Positions 49,953 to 59,504 of a stretch of 64,000 nt of DNA are shown here, in pieces; within the stretch, counting starts at the first letter, position 1; every line of letters starts with the position of its first letter. Under the pieces are notes generated by a model that was not told the DNA's origin, did not search any database, and saw only the letters and a program-made list of their open reading frames with translations. Origin of the DNA: JAAXHV01 sp965207165 (GTDB lineage Bacteria > Pseudomonadota > Gammaproteobacteria > Eutrophobiales > Eutrophobiaceae). The stretch covers positions 1-64,000 of the forward strand of contig OZ242265.1 in assembly GCA_965207165.1 (NCBI GenBank), in the 5' to 3' direction. The translations under genes and the position numbers were made by a program.

Positions 49953-51990
49953 CCCGGCGTTCCACCAGGGTCATGACGTCATACAGGGCAACGGTCTTTT
50001 CATCCTGGTTGATGATCTCCACCGCCCACCTTACAACTCCCGTAGCCCGGGTGTCGTCGGGGCGTTTGTCTTTTTTGATCTTCTGTTTCACCACGATTTT
50101 TGTCCGGATCGTATCGCCGATGCCTACGGGTTCGATAAAGCGCAGGTTTTCCAGGCCGTAGTTTGCCAGTACCGGCCCGGGCGCCGGGTCCACGAACATG
50201 CCGGCAGCCGCGGAGATCAGGAAATACCCGTGGGCTACGCGTTTACCGAATAATGAATCCGCGGCGGCGATCTCGTCGAAATGGGCATAGAAAAAATCGC
50301 CGGTCAGGCAACCGAAATTAACGATATCCGCCTCGGTCACGGTGCGCCGGTAGCTTTCATGGGTCTCGCCGATTTGCAGTTCTTCAAAAAACTTGCGGAA
50401 CGGGTGTACCTTGTCCGTAAGCGGCGCGGCGCCCTGGTGGTACTCGCCCGTCAGGCGCATCAACGTGGTCGGAGAACCCTGAATCGCGGTGCGTTGCATG
50501 TAGTGCTTGATGGCCCGCTCGCCGCCCAGTTCCTCCCCGCCGCCGGCCCGGCCCGGCCCGCCGTGGACCAGCGCCGGCAGGGGTGAACCGTGGCCGGTGG
50601 ATTCCGCCGCGCAGTCCCGGTTGATGACCAGCAGACGGCCGTGCCAGGCAGCAGTATCGAGGACAATCCGCCGGGCTTCCGCATCATCGGCGGTAAATAC
50701 CGAGCCTACCAGGCTGCCCCTGCCTTTTTTTGCCAGAGAGACGGCCTCATCGATATCGCGGTAGGGCATGATCGTACAGACCGGACCGAAAGCTTCGATA
50801 TCATGGGGTTCAGTAGCATTATCCGGTTGGCCGCAGTACAACAGGGTAGCGGGGAAGAATGCCCCCCTGTCCCTGTCACCCCCTGTTATTTCAAATTCCC
50901 TGGAGCCGCCATAGAGAATTTCGCAGGAACCGATCAGCCGGTTGACGTTTTCCCATACGTCCTCCATCTGGGAACGGCCAACCAGGGGTCCCATTTTGAC
51001 GCCATCCACTGATGGGTCTCCCACGGGCAGTCGGTCCAGTCTTTGTTTAAGGGCCTCATCGACCGCTTCAACCCTGCCGGCGGGAACGATAGCCCGCCTG
51101 ATAGCCGTGCATTTCTGCCCGGCCTTCACCGTCATCTCACGGGCTACTTCCCGGATGAACAGGTCGAACTCGGCAGAACCCGGTTCAACCGTCTCACCAA
51201 GCAGTGACAGGTTGAGGGAGTCTGCCTCCATGTTAAAAGGGATGGAATTTGCAGTCACACCCGGATGGGATTTCAATTTTCTTCCGGTACTTGCCGACCC
51301 GGTGAAGGTAACCACGTCCTGCTCCATCAGGTGATCGAACAGGTCGCCGGTGCGCCCGCAGATCAGTTGGAACGCGCCGTCCGGCAACAGCCCGGACCCG
51401 ATGATTTCCCGGGCCATCTTTTCGGTAAGGTACGAGGATACGGTAGCCGGTTTAACCACTACCGGCATCCCTGCACACAGGCTGGGCGCGATCTTCTCCA
51501 GCATGCCCCAGCAGGGGAAATTAAATGCGTTTATGTGAACGGCGACGCCCTCCCTGGGCACCAGTATATGGCGGCCGGTAAACGTCCCTTGCTGCGACAG
51601 GCGCTCCTGGTTGCCTTCCACCAGGAACGTCTCGTTGGGGAATTCGCGCCGGACCAGGCTGCTGTAACTGAACAGCGTGCCGATACCGCCTTCTATATCG
51701 ATCCAGCTATCGGCGCGGGTTGCACCGGTCCAGGCCGATACCCCGTAAAATTCCTCCTTGTGCTCCATCAGGTGTTGCGCCAGTGCTTTCAGGCGCAGGG
51801 CACGCTCGTGCAACGTCATCCTGCGCAGTGCAGGGCCGCCGACTTCCCTGGCATAACGCAGTACATCGCCGAAATCCATTCCGTCACTGGAGACGCTGCC
51901 TATGAAATCACCGTTTATTGCATTGACGGCCTGCACGCCATCACCTTGCCCGCTGAACCATTCGCCTTTCACATAACTCTGTATATTCAT
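49945..51990 (-). CDS. paaZ: PaaZ, oxepin-CoA hydrolase / semialdehyde dehydrogenase
   Basis: A 681-residue bifunctional enzyme. Residues 1-~510 are an aldehyde dehydrogenase domain with catalytic Glu in FNMEADSLNLSLL and Cys in VKAGQKCTAIRRAIV. Residues ~530-681 are a MaoC hydratase domain with the YAHFDEIAAADSLFGKRVAH pattern carrying the catalytic Asp and His. It opens the oxepin ring and oxidises the aldehyde in the phenylacetyl-CoA pathway. It is divergent from paaK. The oxygenase genes paaABCE are not in the window. Confidence 0.95.
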   Translation of the reverse strand: MNIQSYVKGEWFSGQGDGVQAVNAINGDFIGSVSSDGMDFGDVLRYAREVGGPALRRMTLHERALRLKALAQHLMEHKEEFYGVSAWTGATRADSWIDIEGGIGTLFSYSSLVRREFPNETFLVEGNQERLSQQGTFTGRHILVPREGVAVHINAFNFPCWGMLEKIAPSLCAGMPVVVKPATVSSYLTEKMAREIIGSGLLPDGAFQLICGRTGDLFDHLMEQDVVTFTGSASTGRKLKSHPGVTANSIPFNMEADSLNLSLLGETVEPGSAEFDLFIREVAREMTVKAGQKCTAIRRAIVPAGRVEAVDEALKQRLDRLPVGDPSVDGVKMGPLVGRSQMEDVWENVNRLIGSCEILYGGSREFEITGGDRDRGAFFPATLLYCGQPDNATEPHDIEAFGPVCTIMPYRDIDEAVSLAKKGRGSLVGSVFTADDAEARRIVLDTAAWHGRLLVINRDCAAESTGHGSPLPALVHGGPGRAGGGEELGGERAIKHYMQRTAIQGSPTTLMRLTGEYHQGAAPLTDKVHPFRKFFEELQIGETHESYRRTVTEADIVNFGCLTGDFFYAHFDEIAAADSLFGKRVAHGYFLISAAAGMFVDPAPGPVLANYGLENLRFIEPVGIGDTIRTKIVVKQKIKKDKRPDDTRATGVVRWAVEIINQDEKTVALYDVMTLVERRDD

Positions 51991-52073
51991 TTCGTGATGT
52001 ATCCGTTATAAGATTTCAGTTACCGGTTCCCGTTTAATCGCTTTTAAGATATGATACGGAAATCGGATAATAT

Positions 52074-52085
52074 CAGAAATTTCTG
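52074..52085. promoter_or_regulatory. Palindrome in the paaZ-paaK divergent region
   Basis: CAGAAATTTCTG is a perfect 12-bp palindrome 33 bases before the paaK start and ~84 bases from the paaZ start. Its place in a divergent catabolic promoter region suggests an operator, perhaps for a PaaX/PaaR-like regulator not seen here. Confidence 0.35.
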
Positions 52086-52118
52086 TAATAGTTTATAACT
52101 ACGCTACAGGTGCACAGT

Positions 52119-53420
52119 ATGACAGAGCAAGGAACTTATGACACCCTGGAACCTATTGAGAAAGCCGGTATCGATGAGCTGCGCAGCCTGCAGTTAAAGC
52201 GGCTCAAGTGGAGCCTGGAACATGCCTATACCAACGTCAAATGTTACCGGAAAAAATTTGATCAGGCCGGCGTTCATCCGTCGGACCTGAAGGATCTGGA
52301 TGACCTGTCCAAGTTTCCGCTCACGGACAAGCACGATATGCGGGATAACTACCCGTTCGACATGTTTGCGGTGCCCATGAACGACATAGTGCGTTTACAC
52401 GCATCCAGCGGCACCACCGGCAAACCGGTAGTAGTGGGATATACCCGCAACGACATCGACATGTGGAGCCGTGTCGTGGCCCGTTCTTTCCGGGCGGCCG
52501 GCGCTACCCATAAAGACAAGATACACGTTGCATACGGCTACGGTCTGTTCACCGGCGGCCTGGGTGTCCATTACGGCGGTGAACTGATGGGTTGTACCGT
52601 GATACCCATGTCCGGCGGGCAAACGGAGAAACAGGCGCTGCTCATCCAGGACTTCGAACCTGACATCATCATGGTCACGCCGTCATACATGCTGTGTATC
52701 GCCGACGAACTGGAACGGCAAGGCGTCGATTGCCGCAAGCTGAGTTTACGTGCAGGGATATTCGGCGCCGAACCCTGGACGGATTCCATGCGCGCCAACC
52801 TGGAACAGAGGCTGGACATCGACGCGGTGGATATTTACGGTCTGTCCGAGGTTATAGGACCGGGCGTTGCCCAGGAGTGCGTGGAGACGAAGGATGGCCC
52901 CACCATTTGGGAGGACCACTTCTACCCGGAAATCATCGACCCGCAGACAGGAGAGGTTTTGCCGGAGGGAGAGGAGGGCGAACTGGTCTTTACCAGTCTT
53001 ACCAAGGAAGCCCTGCCCGTGGTCCGTTACCGCACCCGGGACCTGACCCGGCTGTTGCCGGGAACCGCGCGCACCATGCGCCGCATGGTCAAGATTACCG
53101 GACGCAGTGATGACATGCTGATCATCCGCGGCGTGAACGTGTTTCCCACCCAGGTGGAAGAGCAGATTTTCAGGGTCCCCGGCCTGGCGCCCCACTACCA
53201 GATCGAGATAACCCGCAGCAGCAACCTGGATGAGATGACGATCAACGTGGAATTATCGCCCGGCGCCGGTGCCGCGGCGAAACAGCCTGCGGCCGCGGAA
53301 CTGCAGAATCATATAAAGGACCTGATCGGGGTCTCTGCGAAGGTCAATGTGCACGACGAAGGCGGCGTAGCCCGCTCGGAGGGCAAGGCCAAACGCGTGA
53401 TCGACAAACGTAAATTATAA
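52119..53420 (+). CDS. paaK: PaaK, phenylacetate-CoA ligase
   Basis: A 433-residue adenylating enzyme from ATG 52119 (AGGTG upstream); GTG 52110 is an alternative. The P-loop-like HASSGTTGKPVVVGYT binds ATP. AEPWTDSMR, DIYGLSEVIGPGVAQEC and VRYRTRDLTRLLPG are typical PaaK segments, and the C-terminal lysine lies in the RSEGKAKRVIDKR stretch. It activates phenylacetate to phenylacetyl-CoA. It is transcribed divergently from paaZ-paaI, and a dispersed palindrome follows it. Confidence 0.95.
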   Translation: MTEQGTYDTLEPIEKAGIDELRSLQLKRLKWSLEHAYTNVKCYRKKFDQAGVHPSDLKDLDDLSKFPLTDKHDMRDNYPFDMFAVPMNDIVRLHASSGTTGKPVVVGYTRNDIDMWSRVVARSFRAAGATHKDKIHVAYGYGLFTGGLGVHYGGELMGCTVIPMSGGQTEKQALLIQDFEPDIIMVTPSYMLCIADELERQGVDCRKLSLRAGIFGAEPWTDSMRANLEQRLDIDAVDIYGLSEVIGPGVAQECVETKDGPTIWEDHFYPEIIDPQTGEVLPEGEEGELVFTSLTKEALPVVRYRTRDLTRLLPGTARTMRRMVKITGRSDDMLIIRGVNVFPTQVEEQIFRVPGLAPHYQIEITRSSNLDEMTINVELSPGAGAAAKQPAAAELQNHIKDLIGVSAKVNVHDEGGVARSEGKAKRVIDKRKL

Positions 53421-53422
53421 AT

Positions 53423-53446
53423 GGGGACGGATAAATGTCCGTCCCC
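53423..53446. repeat. Dispersed GGGGACRGAYTT palindrome, copy 7
   Basis: Nine-base arms GGGGACGGA and TCCGTCCCC around six bases, directly after the paaK stop. The centre is more diverged than in the other copies. Confidence 0.75.
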
Positions 53447-53491
53447 TACGGTTCACCCAGCACTCGCTTCCTGGCGAGTTCAAGCTACGGA

Positions 53492-53577
53492 ATATTCACT
53501 ATATTTCATCTGTTTCAAGTGAATACAGCATGAAATAGAGGCATATTCACTGCTAATTTAGAATAAAAAGTGAATAT
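53492..53577. repeat. Four alternating ATATTCACT/AGTGAATAT elements
   Basis: ATATTCACT (53492), AGTGAATA (53518), ATATTCACT (53543) and AGTGAATAT (53569) alternate in orientation, with starts 26, 25 and 26 bases apart. Each neighbouring pair is an inverted repeat. ATTTCAT/ATGAAAT also pair inside the first unit. No gene is near enough downstream to be sure of a target; paaK and the cytochrome gene both end towards it. Confidence 0.65.
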
Positions 53578-53650
53578 GAAAGAACTGCCAGGCACAGAGG
53601 AAAATTATTGCCTACTACGGGGGAGGGTCGAATGGAGCTGAGTTCTCCGG

Positions 53651-54094
53651 TTAGTACTCCGTCACTCCCAGCTTGTCCTTGATGCGGGCGAGCAGTTCTT
53701 CCCGGCGGTGGTGTATATCGAGCAGCGGTTCCTTGCGCAGCTTGCCGATCTCTTCCGCGCTGTAGGGCACAAACGGGTCCGGCAGTTCGTTTTTGCTGAA
53801 ATTCAGCAGTATCCAGTTCATCACGTCGGCCAGTTCCTGGTCGGAGATGGGAGCGCCGGCCGCGCCCGGCACCTGCACCAGGAAGTCCCTGCCGCCGGGC
53901 ACGTGCAGGAAGTAGCCGGCAAAGTCATTCATCTTCGGCACGTTACCCTCGGAGCCGGACCCGTCCGGCAGGTGGCAGCCCTGGCAGTTCAGGATGTAGT
54001 TCTGCCGCGCGAGTATCTCGTTGGCACCGGTGGTTGCGCTATGGCAAGACACCAGCAGGAGCAGGCTGGCAAGGTAATTCCTGAACTGTTCCAT
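53651..54094 (-). CDS. Exported monohaem cytochrome c linked to the amine dehydrogenase
   Basis: A 147-residue protein with a signal peptide or lipoprotein-like start (YLASLLLLVSCHSATTGA). The haem motif is NCQGCHLPDGSG, and methionines in PKMNDF and DVMNW could be the axial ligand. It is the third gene after the large and small amine dehydrogenase subunits on the same strand, so it is the likely electron acceptor, replacing amicyanin or azurin. It is not closely similar to MauG, which has two haems. Confidence 0.75.
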   Translation of the reverse strand: MEQFRNYLASLLLLVSCHSATTGANEILARQNYILNCQGCHLPDGSGSEGNVPKMNDFAGYFLHVPGGRDFLVQVPGAAGAPISDQELADVMNWILLNFSKNELPDPFVPYSAEEIGKLRKEPLLDIHHRREELLARIKDKLGVTEY

Positions 54095-54166
54095 ACCGGG
54101 ATAAGGAATATGTTTTTTACTGGATTCCTGCTTGCGCAGGACAGACGGCAGGAGTGAATATCAAAG

Positions 54167-54685
54167 TCACTTTATCGCCACGCCCAGAATCAGGTTCACG
54201 GTGCAGTGGTAAGCCGTACTCTCCGTGCCGAGGCACCAGTTGTAATCGTTGGAAGTATGGGGCCGGTAAGTGGGCCTGTCCCCTTCGTTCCTGTTGCAGA
54301 AACAGTTGCCGCAGGATGTCTTGCCGCAGCAGTCGTTGTAGGAAATGATATAGTCCTTATCATCACCCGGGTTCCTGCAGGTGCCGATCCAGGTGATTGT
54401 CGACATTTCCGTTCCCGGCGGGCAACTGTTGATGGTGCCGCCGCAGCAGGAGCACAGGTAGCCGTCGATGGCGCAGTTGCGCCAGTACTCGCAGGTTGCC
54501 GGGTCTCCCGGATCTATTTCAGGTGGGCCGGGTTGCTCCGCGGCCCTGGCGCGTGCGACAGGCAGCAACGGCACAAGTGAACCTCCGGCAATTACACTGC
54601 CGAGCCCGCCGAGAAAACCCCTGCGGGAAGATGTCTTGGCCACGTTTCTTGTGATATTTTCCGTCAGATTATCTAACCAGTTCAT
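54167..54685 (-). CDS. mauA: TTQ amine dehydrogenase small (beta) subunit
   Basis: A 172-residue protein from ATG 54685, chosen for GGAG nine bases upstream; ATG 54691 is too close to that site. A twin-arginine signal (SSRRGFLGGLGS) precedes the mature domain. The cysteine-rich fold matches methylamine dehydrogenase: LCSCCGGTINSCPPG, NDCCGKTSCGNCFCN. W99 (TWIGTC) and W150 (NDYNWCLG) are 51 residues apart, exactly as the Trp57/Trp108 pair that forms tryptophan tryptophylquinone. It oxidises a primary amine, either methylamine or an aromatic amine (then aauA). No mauD, mauE or mauG maturation gene is adjacent. Confidence 0.9.
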   Translation of the reverse strand: MNWLDNLTENITRNVAKTSSRRGFLGGLGSVIAGGSLVPLLPVARARAAEQPGPPEIDPGDPATCEYWRNCAIDGYLCSCCGGTINSCPPGTEMSTITWIGTCRNPGDDKDYIISYNDCCGKTSCGNCFCNRNEGDRPTYRPHTSNDYNWCLGTESTAYHCTVNLILGVAIK

Positions 54686-54707
54686 TGTCATCTTCTCCGG
54701 GTGGCGC

Positions 54708-55868
54708 CTATTGCGAAGCGTAGACCAGCAACGGCCAGTTATGGTAGAAATCGGCAATGGTATCGGCATGCTCGCCGGACCGGGCGTCATAGACTTCCAG
54801 GCTCATTTCAATATTGGTGGTCACGATTTTCGGCGCATCGCCCATGGTGATATCGAATGCGATGGCCGGTAGCGTAAGAGGTATACGGTCCACCCGGGTT
54901 TTAGCCGCGGTATCGAACACCCAGATCTCCGAACCGGGGTAGTCATGGCTGCCTTCCTCGCCGTTTTCGTGCATCATCACGTATAGCCGCCCGGTACTGT
55001 CCGTCGCAGCGAGCCAGGCGCCGCCGGGACGCCAGCCCTGGCTTTTGTCCTCTTCATTCAGCAGGCTCCATTTCTCTCCCAGCCGGGCCGAGCCGCCGCT
55101 CAAATCGATTTCCTGGACGTCGCCATGAAAACTCGGAAAGTAACCCGTGCCGCCAATGATCGCCGGCCTTTCGAACAGGGCGTCCTTGTCGACATCGAAG
55201 AACGGTTCGATCTTGTCCTGTCCGGTAACCTGGCCGTTTTCATCAAGCTGGAAACTGACCATGGAGCCATTGCCGCACATGGAACTGAACCCGCGTTTGC
55301 CGGTGGGATAGATGCCGGCGCAGGTCGGTAACGGGACGCCGTTGACGACCGCGCGTTTTTCCAGGTCGATTACGGTGACGAAGGTGCCGGGCGTAAAGCT
55401 GTAAAACAGCAGGAACCTTTCGTCGTCGATGACTGAAATGACAAACTTGCTGACCAGTATCTCCGCCCGTTTGAGCCTGGGGTCGTCGAGGATGATTTCA
55501 TCGACAGGTTCAAGGGTGGCCTTGTCGTAAATGGTCAATACGTCGGTGCGATTGCCGCGGGTGCCGCGGTCATAATAATGTTCAAGTACGTACATTTCGG
55601 GTTTTTTCAAGGCCTGGGTGAAGGCAGAAATAAAACCGCCGTTGAAACTCCCCTTGAAAAAGTCCTTGATGTCCCCGCCGTTGATATCCATCACCATGAA
55701 CCGGCCGATGGACATGTGGTCGAAGGCGATGTCGTGGACGATGACCCAGTCATCGGGGTAGGGAACGGGCAGGGTCTCCACCTTTCCCGCGGTATCGTTC
55801 GGTAAATCCGCCGTGGCGGTGTGAACGATGCCTGCAAATAGTACGAACAAGAGTAGATGTCTAAGCAT
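54708..55868 (-). CDS. mauB: TTQ amine dehydrogenase large (alpha) subunit
   Basis: A 386-residue exported beta-propeller with a signal peptide (LRHLLLFVLFAGIVHTATA). Repeated blade segments and phrases such as DHMSIGRFMVMDING, PEMYVLEHYYDRGTRGNRTD and GSEIWVFDTAAKTRVDRI are typical of amine dehydrogenase heavy chains. The small-subunit gene follows after 22 bases. In mau clusters mauE and mauD usually lie between these two, and here they are missing. The amine used cannot be decided. It is divergent from a deacetylase-like gene. Confidence 0.88.
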   Translation of the reverse strand: MLRHLLLFVLFAGIVHTATADLPNDTAGKVETLPVPYPDDWVIVHDIAFDHMSIGRFMVMDINGGDIKDFFKGSFNGGFISAFTQALKKPEMYVLEHYYDRGTRGNRTDVLTIYDKATLEPVDEIILDDPRLKRAEILVSKFVISVIDDERFLLFYSFTPGTFVTVIDLEKRAVVNGVPLPTCAGIYPTGKRGFSSMCGNGSMVSFQLDENGQVTGQDKIEPFFDVDKDALFERPAIIGGTGYFPSFHGDVQEIDLSGGSARLGEKWSLLNEEDKSQGWRPGGAWLAATDSTGRLYVMMHENGEEGSHDYPGSEIWVFDTAAKTRVDRIPLTLPAIAFDITMGDAPKIVTTNIEMSLEVYDARSGEHADTIADFYHNWPLLVYASQ

Positions 55869-55973
55869 GAACGGAGCTCACCATATATTTCGGGATTACC
55901 GTTGGGTATTGTAACCGTTTCTCAGGGATGATAATACTATTAGGAATATAACGATCAACTTGAGGAGGCCGCT

Positions 55974-57071
55974 ATGGCGACAGGTTTTGTCTATCACGAA
56001 CTTTATACATGGCATGAGAACGGCAATTTTGCAGGTTTCATGCCTTACGGGAACCCGGTGCAGCCATTCGTGCATTCGGAGCACCAGGAAACCAAGCGGC
56101 GCATCCGCAACCTGCTGGACGTCAGCGGCCTGTTGAAGGACCTGGTGTATATCGAACCCAGGGAGGCGAGCAAGGACGAGATCTGCCGGTTTCACACCCC
56201 TGATTATTACGAGAAGATCAAGGCGCAGAACGACCAGTACCTGTCGGAGACGGGATATTACACCGCGATGGGCCGCGGCAGCTTCGAGATCTGTTGCCTG
56301 GCTGCCGGCGGGGTGATCGAGGCGGTCGACGCGGTGCTGGACGGCAGGATAGACAATGCCTATGCCCTGGTGCGGCCGCCGGGACACCACGCCCTGGCCG
56401 ACATGGGCATGGGGTTCTGTGTCTTCGGCAATGCCGCGATTGCCGGCATGCACCTGTTGGAGGCGCGCAAGCTGGAGCGTATCGCCCTGGTCGACTGGGA
56501 CGTGCATCACGGCAACGGCACCCAGGCGGCGTTCTGGGACAACCCTGCCGCGCTGACCATCTCCATACACCAGGACAACTGTTTCCCGCCGGATTCAGGC
56601 CATATCAGCGAAACGGGTGGAGGAGCGGGCGAAGGCTTCAACATCAACGTCCCGCTACCGCCGGGTTCGGGTACCGGCGCCTACGAGGCGGTGTATGACC
56701 GCATCGTCATCCCGGCGCTGCAAAAATTCAGGCCGGACTTTATTATCGTTCCATCCGGTTTCGATGCCGGCGCACATGATCCCCTGGGCCGGCAGATGCT
56801 CACCAGCGAGGCCTTCCGCAACCTGACCGCAAAGATGATGCAGGTCGCCGATGAGGTTTGCGGCGGCCGCCTGGTCATGTGCCATGAAGGCGGGTACAGC
56901 GGCTACACGGTGCCGTTCTTCGGACTTGCCGTGCTGGAGCAGTTATCCGGCATCAGCAGCGGGGTTGAAGATCCGTTCGAACCCGTACTTGCAGGCCTGG
57001 GAGGCCACCCCTTGCAACCGCACCAGGATGCGTTGATCAGGGAGGTAGAGCCCCTGTTGGAAAAACTTTAG
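55974..57071 (+). CDS. Class II histone deacetylase-like amidohydrolase
   Basis: A 365-residue zinc amidohydrolase with a strong GAGGAGG ribosome binding site. ALVRPPGHHALADMGMGFC carries the two catalytic histidines, and LVDWDVHHGNGTQAAFW supplies the zinc-binding Asp-x-His. VPSGFDAGAHDPLGRQ provides the second zinc Asp. Bacterial members deacetylate acetylpolyamines or other N-acetyl amides. Its divergence from an amine dehydrogenase suggests release of free amines that the dehydrogenase then oxidises; this link is inference. Confidence 0.85.
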   Translation: MATGFVYHELYTWHENGNFAGFMPYGNPVQPFVHSEHQETKRRIRNLLDVSGLLKDLVYIEPREASKDEICRFHTPDYYEKIKAQNDQYLSETGYYTAMGRGSFEICCLAAGGVIEAVDAVLDGRIDNAYALVRPPGHHALADMGMGFCVFGNAAIAGMHLLEARKLERIALVDWDVHHGNGTQAAFWDNPAALTISIHQDNCFPPDSGHISETGGGAGEGFNINVPLPPGSGTGAYEAVYDRIVIPALQKFRPDFIIVPSGFDAGAHDPLGRQMLTSEAFRNLTAKMMQVADEVCGGRLVMCHEGGYSGYTVPFFGLAVLEQLSGISSGVEDPFEPVLAGLGGHPLQPHQDALIREVEPLLEKL

Positions 57072-57150
57072 TCAGGCCCGGTCAAATTCAGATAAAATGA
57101 CACCTGTAAAACAGCACGTCCTGAGCACAACCCCTTGGAGAATAAATGAG

Positions 57151-59499
57151 ATGTTTGCGAAGTTGAAAATGACGGCCAAAGGGCTGATCGCTTTACCCGT
57201 GGCCGTATCGATTGCCTTACCCGGCGTGACCCATGCGCAGCAGGTTGAAGGCGCGGCGGTACTGGAAGAGATTATCGTTACCGCGCAAAAGCGTGAACAA
57301 TCCGTACAGGACGTCGGGTTGACTGTTGCGGCCTTTACAGGTGAGCAATACCGGGAGTTGAGCCGGGGTACCCTCGATGGTCTGGCTGCGCAGATTTCCA
57401 ACCTGCAGGCCTACGCCAATAACTCCTACCTGGAAAGCGTACACATCCGCGGCATCGGCCTGAATGAATTTCAGGGACAGTTCGACTCCCCGGTGGCCCT
57501 GCATATGGACGAAGTCTATATCGCCAAGCCCTGGATGAGGGCGCGTCGCAACTACGATATCGGCCGGGTGGAGGTGCTGAAAGGGCCGCAAGGTACCCTG
57601 TTCGGCAGGAACACCACCGGCGGTTCGGTGAACTACTATACCAAGGCGCCGGTCGATGCGTTCGAGGCCGAACTGGAAGCCGGGATTGACGAGCACGAGC
57701 GTTACCGGGTGACCGGCATGATCAACGGCCCGCTTTCCGAGCAGTTGAGCGGACGCGTGTCATTCAATACGGAGTTCGGCAACGGCGGTCCCCAGAAGAA
57801 CCTGTTTTCCGGCGATGAACACGGCAGGCCGGACCTGGTCGACGTGCGCGGCCAGTTGCTCTGGACAGGCGAGAAACTCAGCGTACGCGCGCTGGTACAT
57901 GGCGGCAGGGACAAGAGCGACAAGGTCGCCTGGAAAGGTCCGGGCATCTTCAACCTGGGCGCGCCCGGGTTATGCCCGCAACTGTTCACGGGTGAAGTGA
58001 CAAAAAGCCCGTCGTCCTGCCCCAAGACCGCTGGATTCGCCATACTGAACGGTTTCCCGGAGGGGGAGTTCGAACCGGAAGGCAAACATACCATCAACCA
58101 GAACAAGCCGCCAACCGTGGATGATAAATTCTACGGCGGTTACCTGCGCTGGGATTATGAAATAGGCAACGCTACCCTCACTTCAATCACCGCCTATGAG
58201 TATTATGAGCGGATCCATACGGACGACAGCCAGGCCGATATGTTCAACTCCACCAGCACCCACTATTATGACGAGATGAACCAGGTCAGCCAGGAACTCA
58301 GGCTGTCCGGTTTCCTGAGTGAGAACTGGCGTTATATCCTGGGATTTTTCTATGAAAACGATGATCTGGACCAGGTGGACGGTTCCGACCTGAGTCAGCA
58401 ACAGGTGCCGGGCATCACCCCGCCGTTCGCGGACCAGTTCTTCTCCCAGTTCGGTATCGATACGGAATCCATCGCTGTATTTGCGCACAATGAGTTTGAT
58501 TTTACCGACAGCCTGACCCTTAACCTGGGTCTGCGTTACACGGACGACACCATTGAAGCCAGCGACGCAATAATGGGCATCGGCCTGTTGCCGCAGTTCG
58601 GCAAGGAGAAGTTCGTCACTCCCTGCCTGATAACGACTTATCCTGCCGGCCCGATCGGTTCCCCGGCTTGCCCGTTCCTCGGACCTGCCGCGCCGCCGTA
58701 CAACGACAGCCGTACAGACACGGATTTCTCCTGGCGCGTCGGCATCGAATGGAATGCGACCGACGACCTGCTGGTATATTCCAACCTGACGACGGGTTAC
58801 CGCAGTGGCGGCTACAGCCTGCCGTTCGCCGGCGCGGCCACCACGTTTGAACCGGAGGAATTGCTGACCCTGGAACTGGGTTTCAAGTACGAGTTACTGG
58901 ATAACACCATGCGCATCAACGCATCAGCGTTCCGCTATGTGTATGATGAAGTGCAGGTCAACGTGGATGACCCGGTTTCACCCCTTGTACCGATTACCCG
59001 TAATATCGGCGAGCAATTGAACACGGGATTCGAGGCCGAGATCACCTGGCAACCGGTGCCCGCCCTGTACCTGAGGCAAAGTGTCGGTTACCTGGATTCC
59101 GAATTCAACGATACACCTCGCCAGGTTACCACCTACACCGGCGCTATCCCCCTTGAAGGCAAACGGCCGGTGAACTCACCCGAGTGGACCTATAACGGCG
59201 CGGCCCGCTGGCAGCAACCTGTGGCTGACGGACTGGACCTGATTATCGGAATAGATTACCGTTGGATCGACGACCGTTTCCTGGAAGCCACCAACCAGGT
59301 ATTCGATAAATCCGATGACTACTGGGTGGCCAACATGCGGGTTGCCCTGGCCGCGGAGAAATGGGAAGTCGCGGTATACGGGACCAACCTGTTCGATGAG
59401 GACTACCTGACCTATATCAATAATATCGGGTTCTTCAAGCTGGATATCTTCGGAGAAAGGCAGACCTTCGGCGCGTCGGTCCGGTATCGTTTCAATTGA
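57151..59499 (+). CDS. TonB-dependent outer-membrane receptor
   Basis: A 782-residue receptor from ATG 57151 (GGAG upstream). A signal peptide (AKGLIALPVAVSIALPGVTH) is followed by the TonB box (LEEIIVTAQKREQSVQDV). The plug domain includes IRGIGLNEFQGQFDSPVALH and EVLKGPQGTLFGRNTTGGSV. A 22-strand barrel ends in the usual aromatic residue (ASVRYRFN). The ligand cannot be inferred; this subgroup is common in marine and soil gammaproteobacteria that use complex organic substrates. A hairpin terminator follows it. The amine dehydrogenase and amidase nearby suggest uptake of a nitrogenous compound. Confidence 0.92.
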   Translation: MFAKLKMTAKGLIALPVAVSIALPGVTHAQQVEGAAVLEEIIVTAQKREQSVQDVGLTVAAFTGEQYRELSRGTLDGLAAQISNLQAYANNSYLESVHIRGIGLNEFQGQFDSPVALHMDEVYIAKPWMRARRNYDIGRVEVLKGPQGTLFGRNTTGGSVNYYTKAPVDAFEAELEAGIDEHERYRVTGMINGPLSEQLSGRVSFNTEFGNGGPQKNLFSGDEHGRPDLVDVRGQLLWTGEKLSVRALVHGGRDKSDKVAWKGPGIFNLGAPGLCPQLFTGEVTKSPSSCPKTAGFAILNGFPEGEFEPEGKHTINQNKPPTVDDKFYGGYLRWDYEIGNATLTSITAYEYYERIHTDDSQADMFNSTSTHYYDEMNQVSQELRLSGFLSENWRYILGFFYENDDLDQVDGSDLSQQQVPGITPPFADQFFSQFGIDTESIAVFAHNEFDFTDSLTLNLGLRYTDDTIEASDAIMGIGLLPQFGKEKFVTPCLITTYPAGPIGSPACPFLGPAAPPYNDSRTDTDFSWRVGIEWNATDDLLVYSNLTTGYRSGGYSLPFAGAATTFEPEELLTLELGFKYELLDNTMRINASAFRYVYDEVQVNVDDPVSPLVPITRNIGEQLNTGFEAEITWQPVPALYLRQSVGYLDSEFNDTPRQVTTYTGAIPLEGKRPVNSPEWTYNGAARWQQPVADGLDLIIGIDYRWIDDRFLEATNQVFDKSDDYWVANMRVALAAEKWEVAVYGTNLFDEDYLTYINNIGFFKLDIFGERQTFGASVRYRFN

Positions 59500-59504
59500 G
59501 ATAC

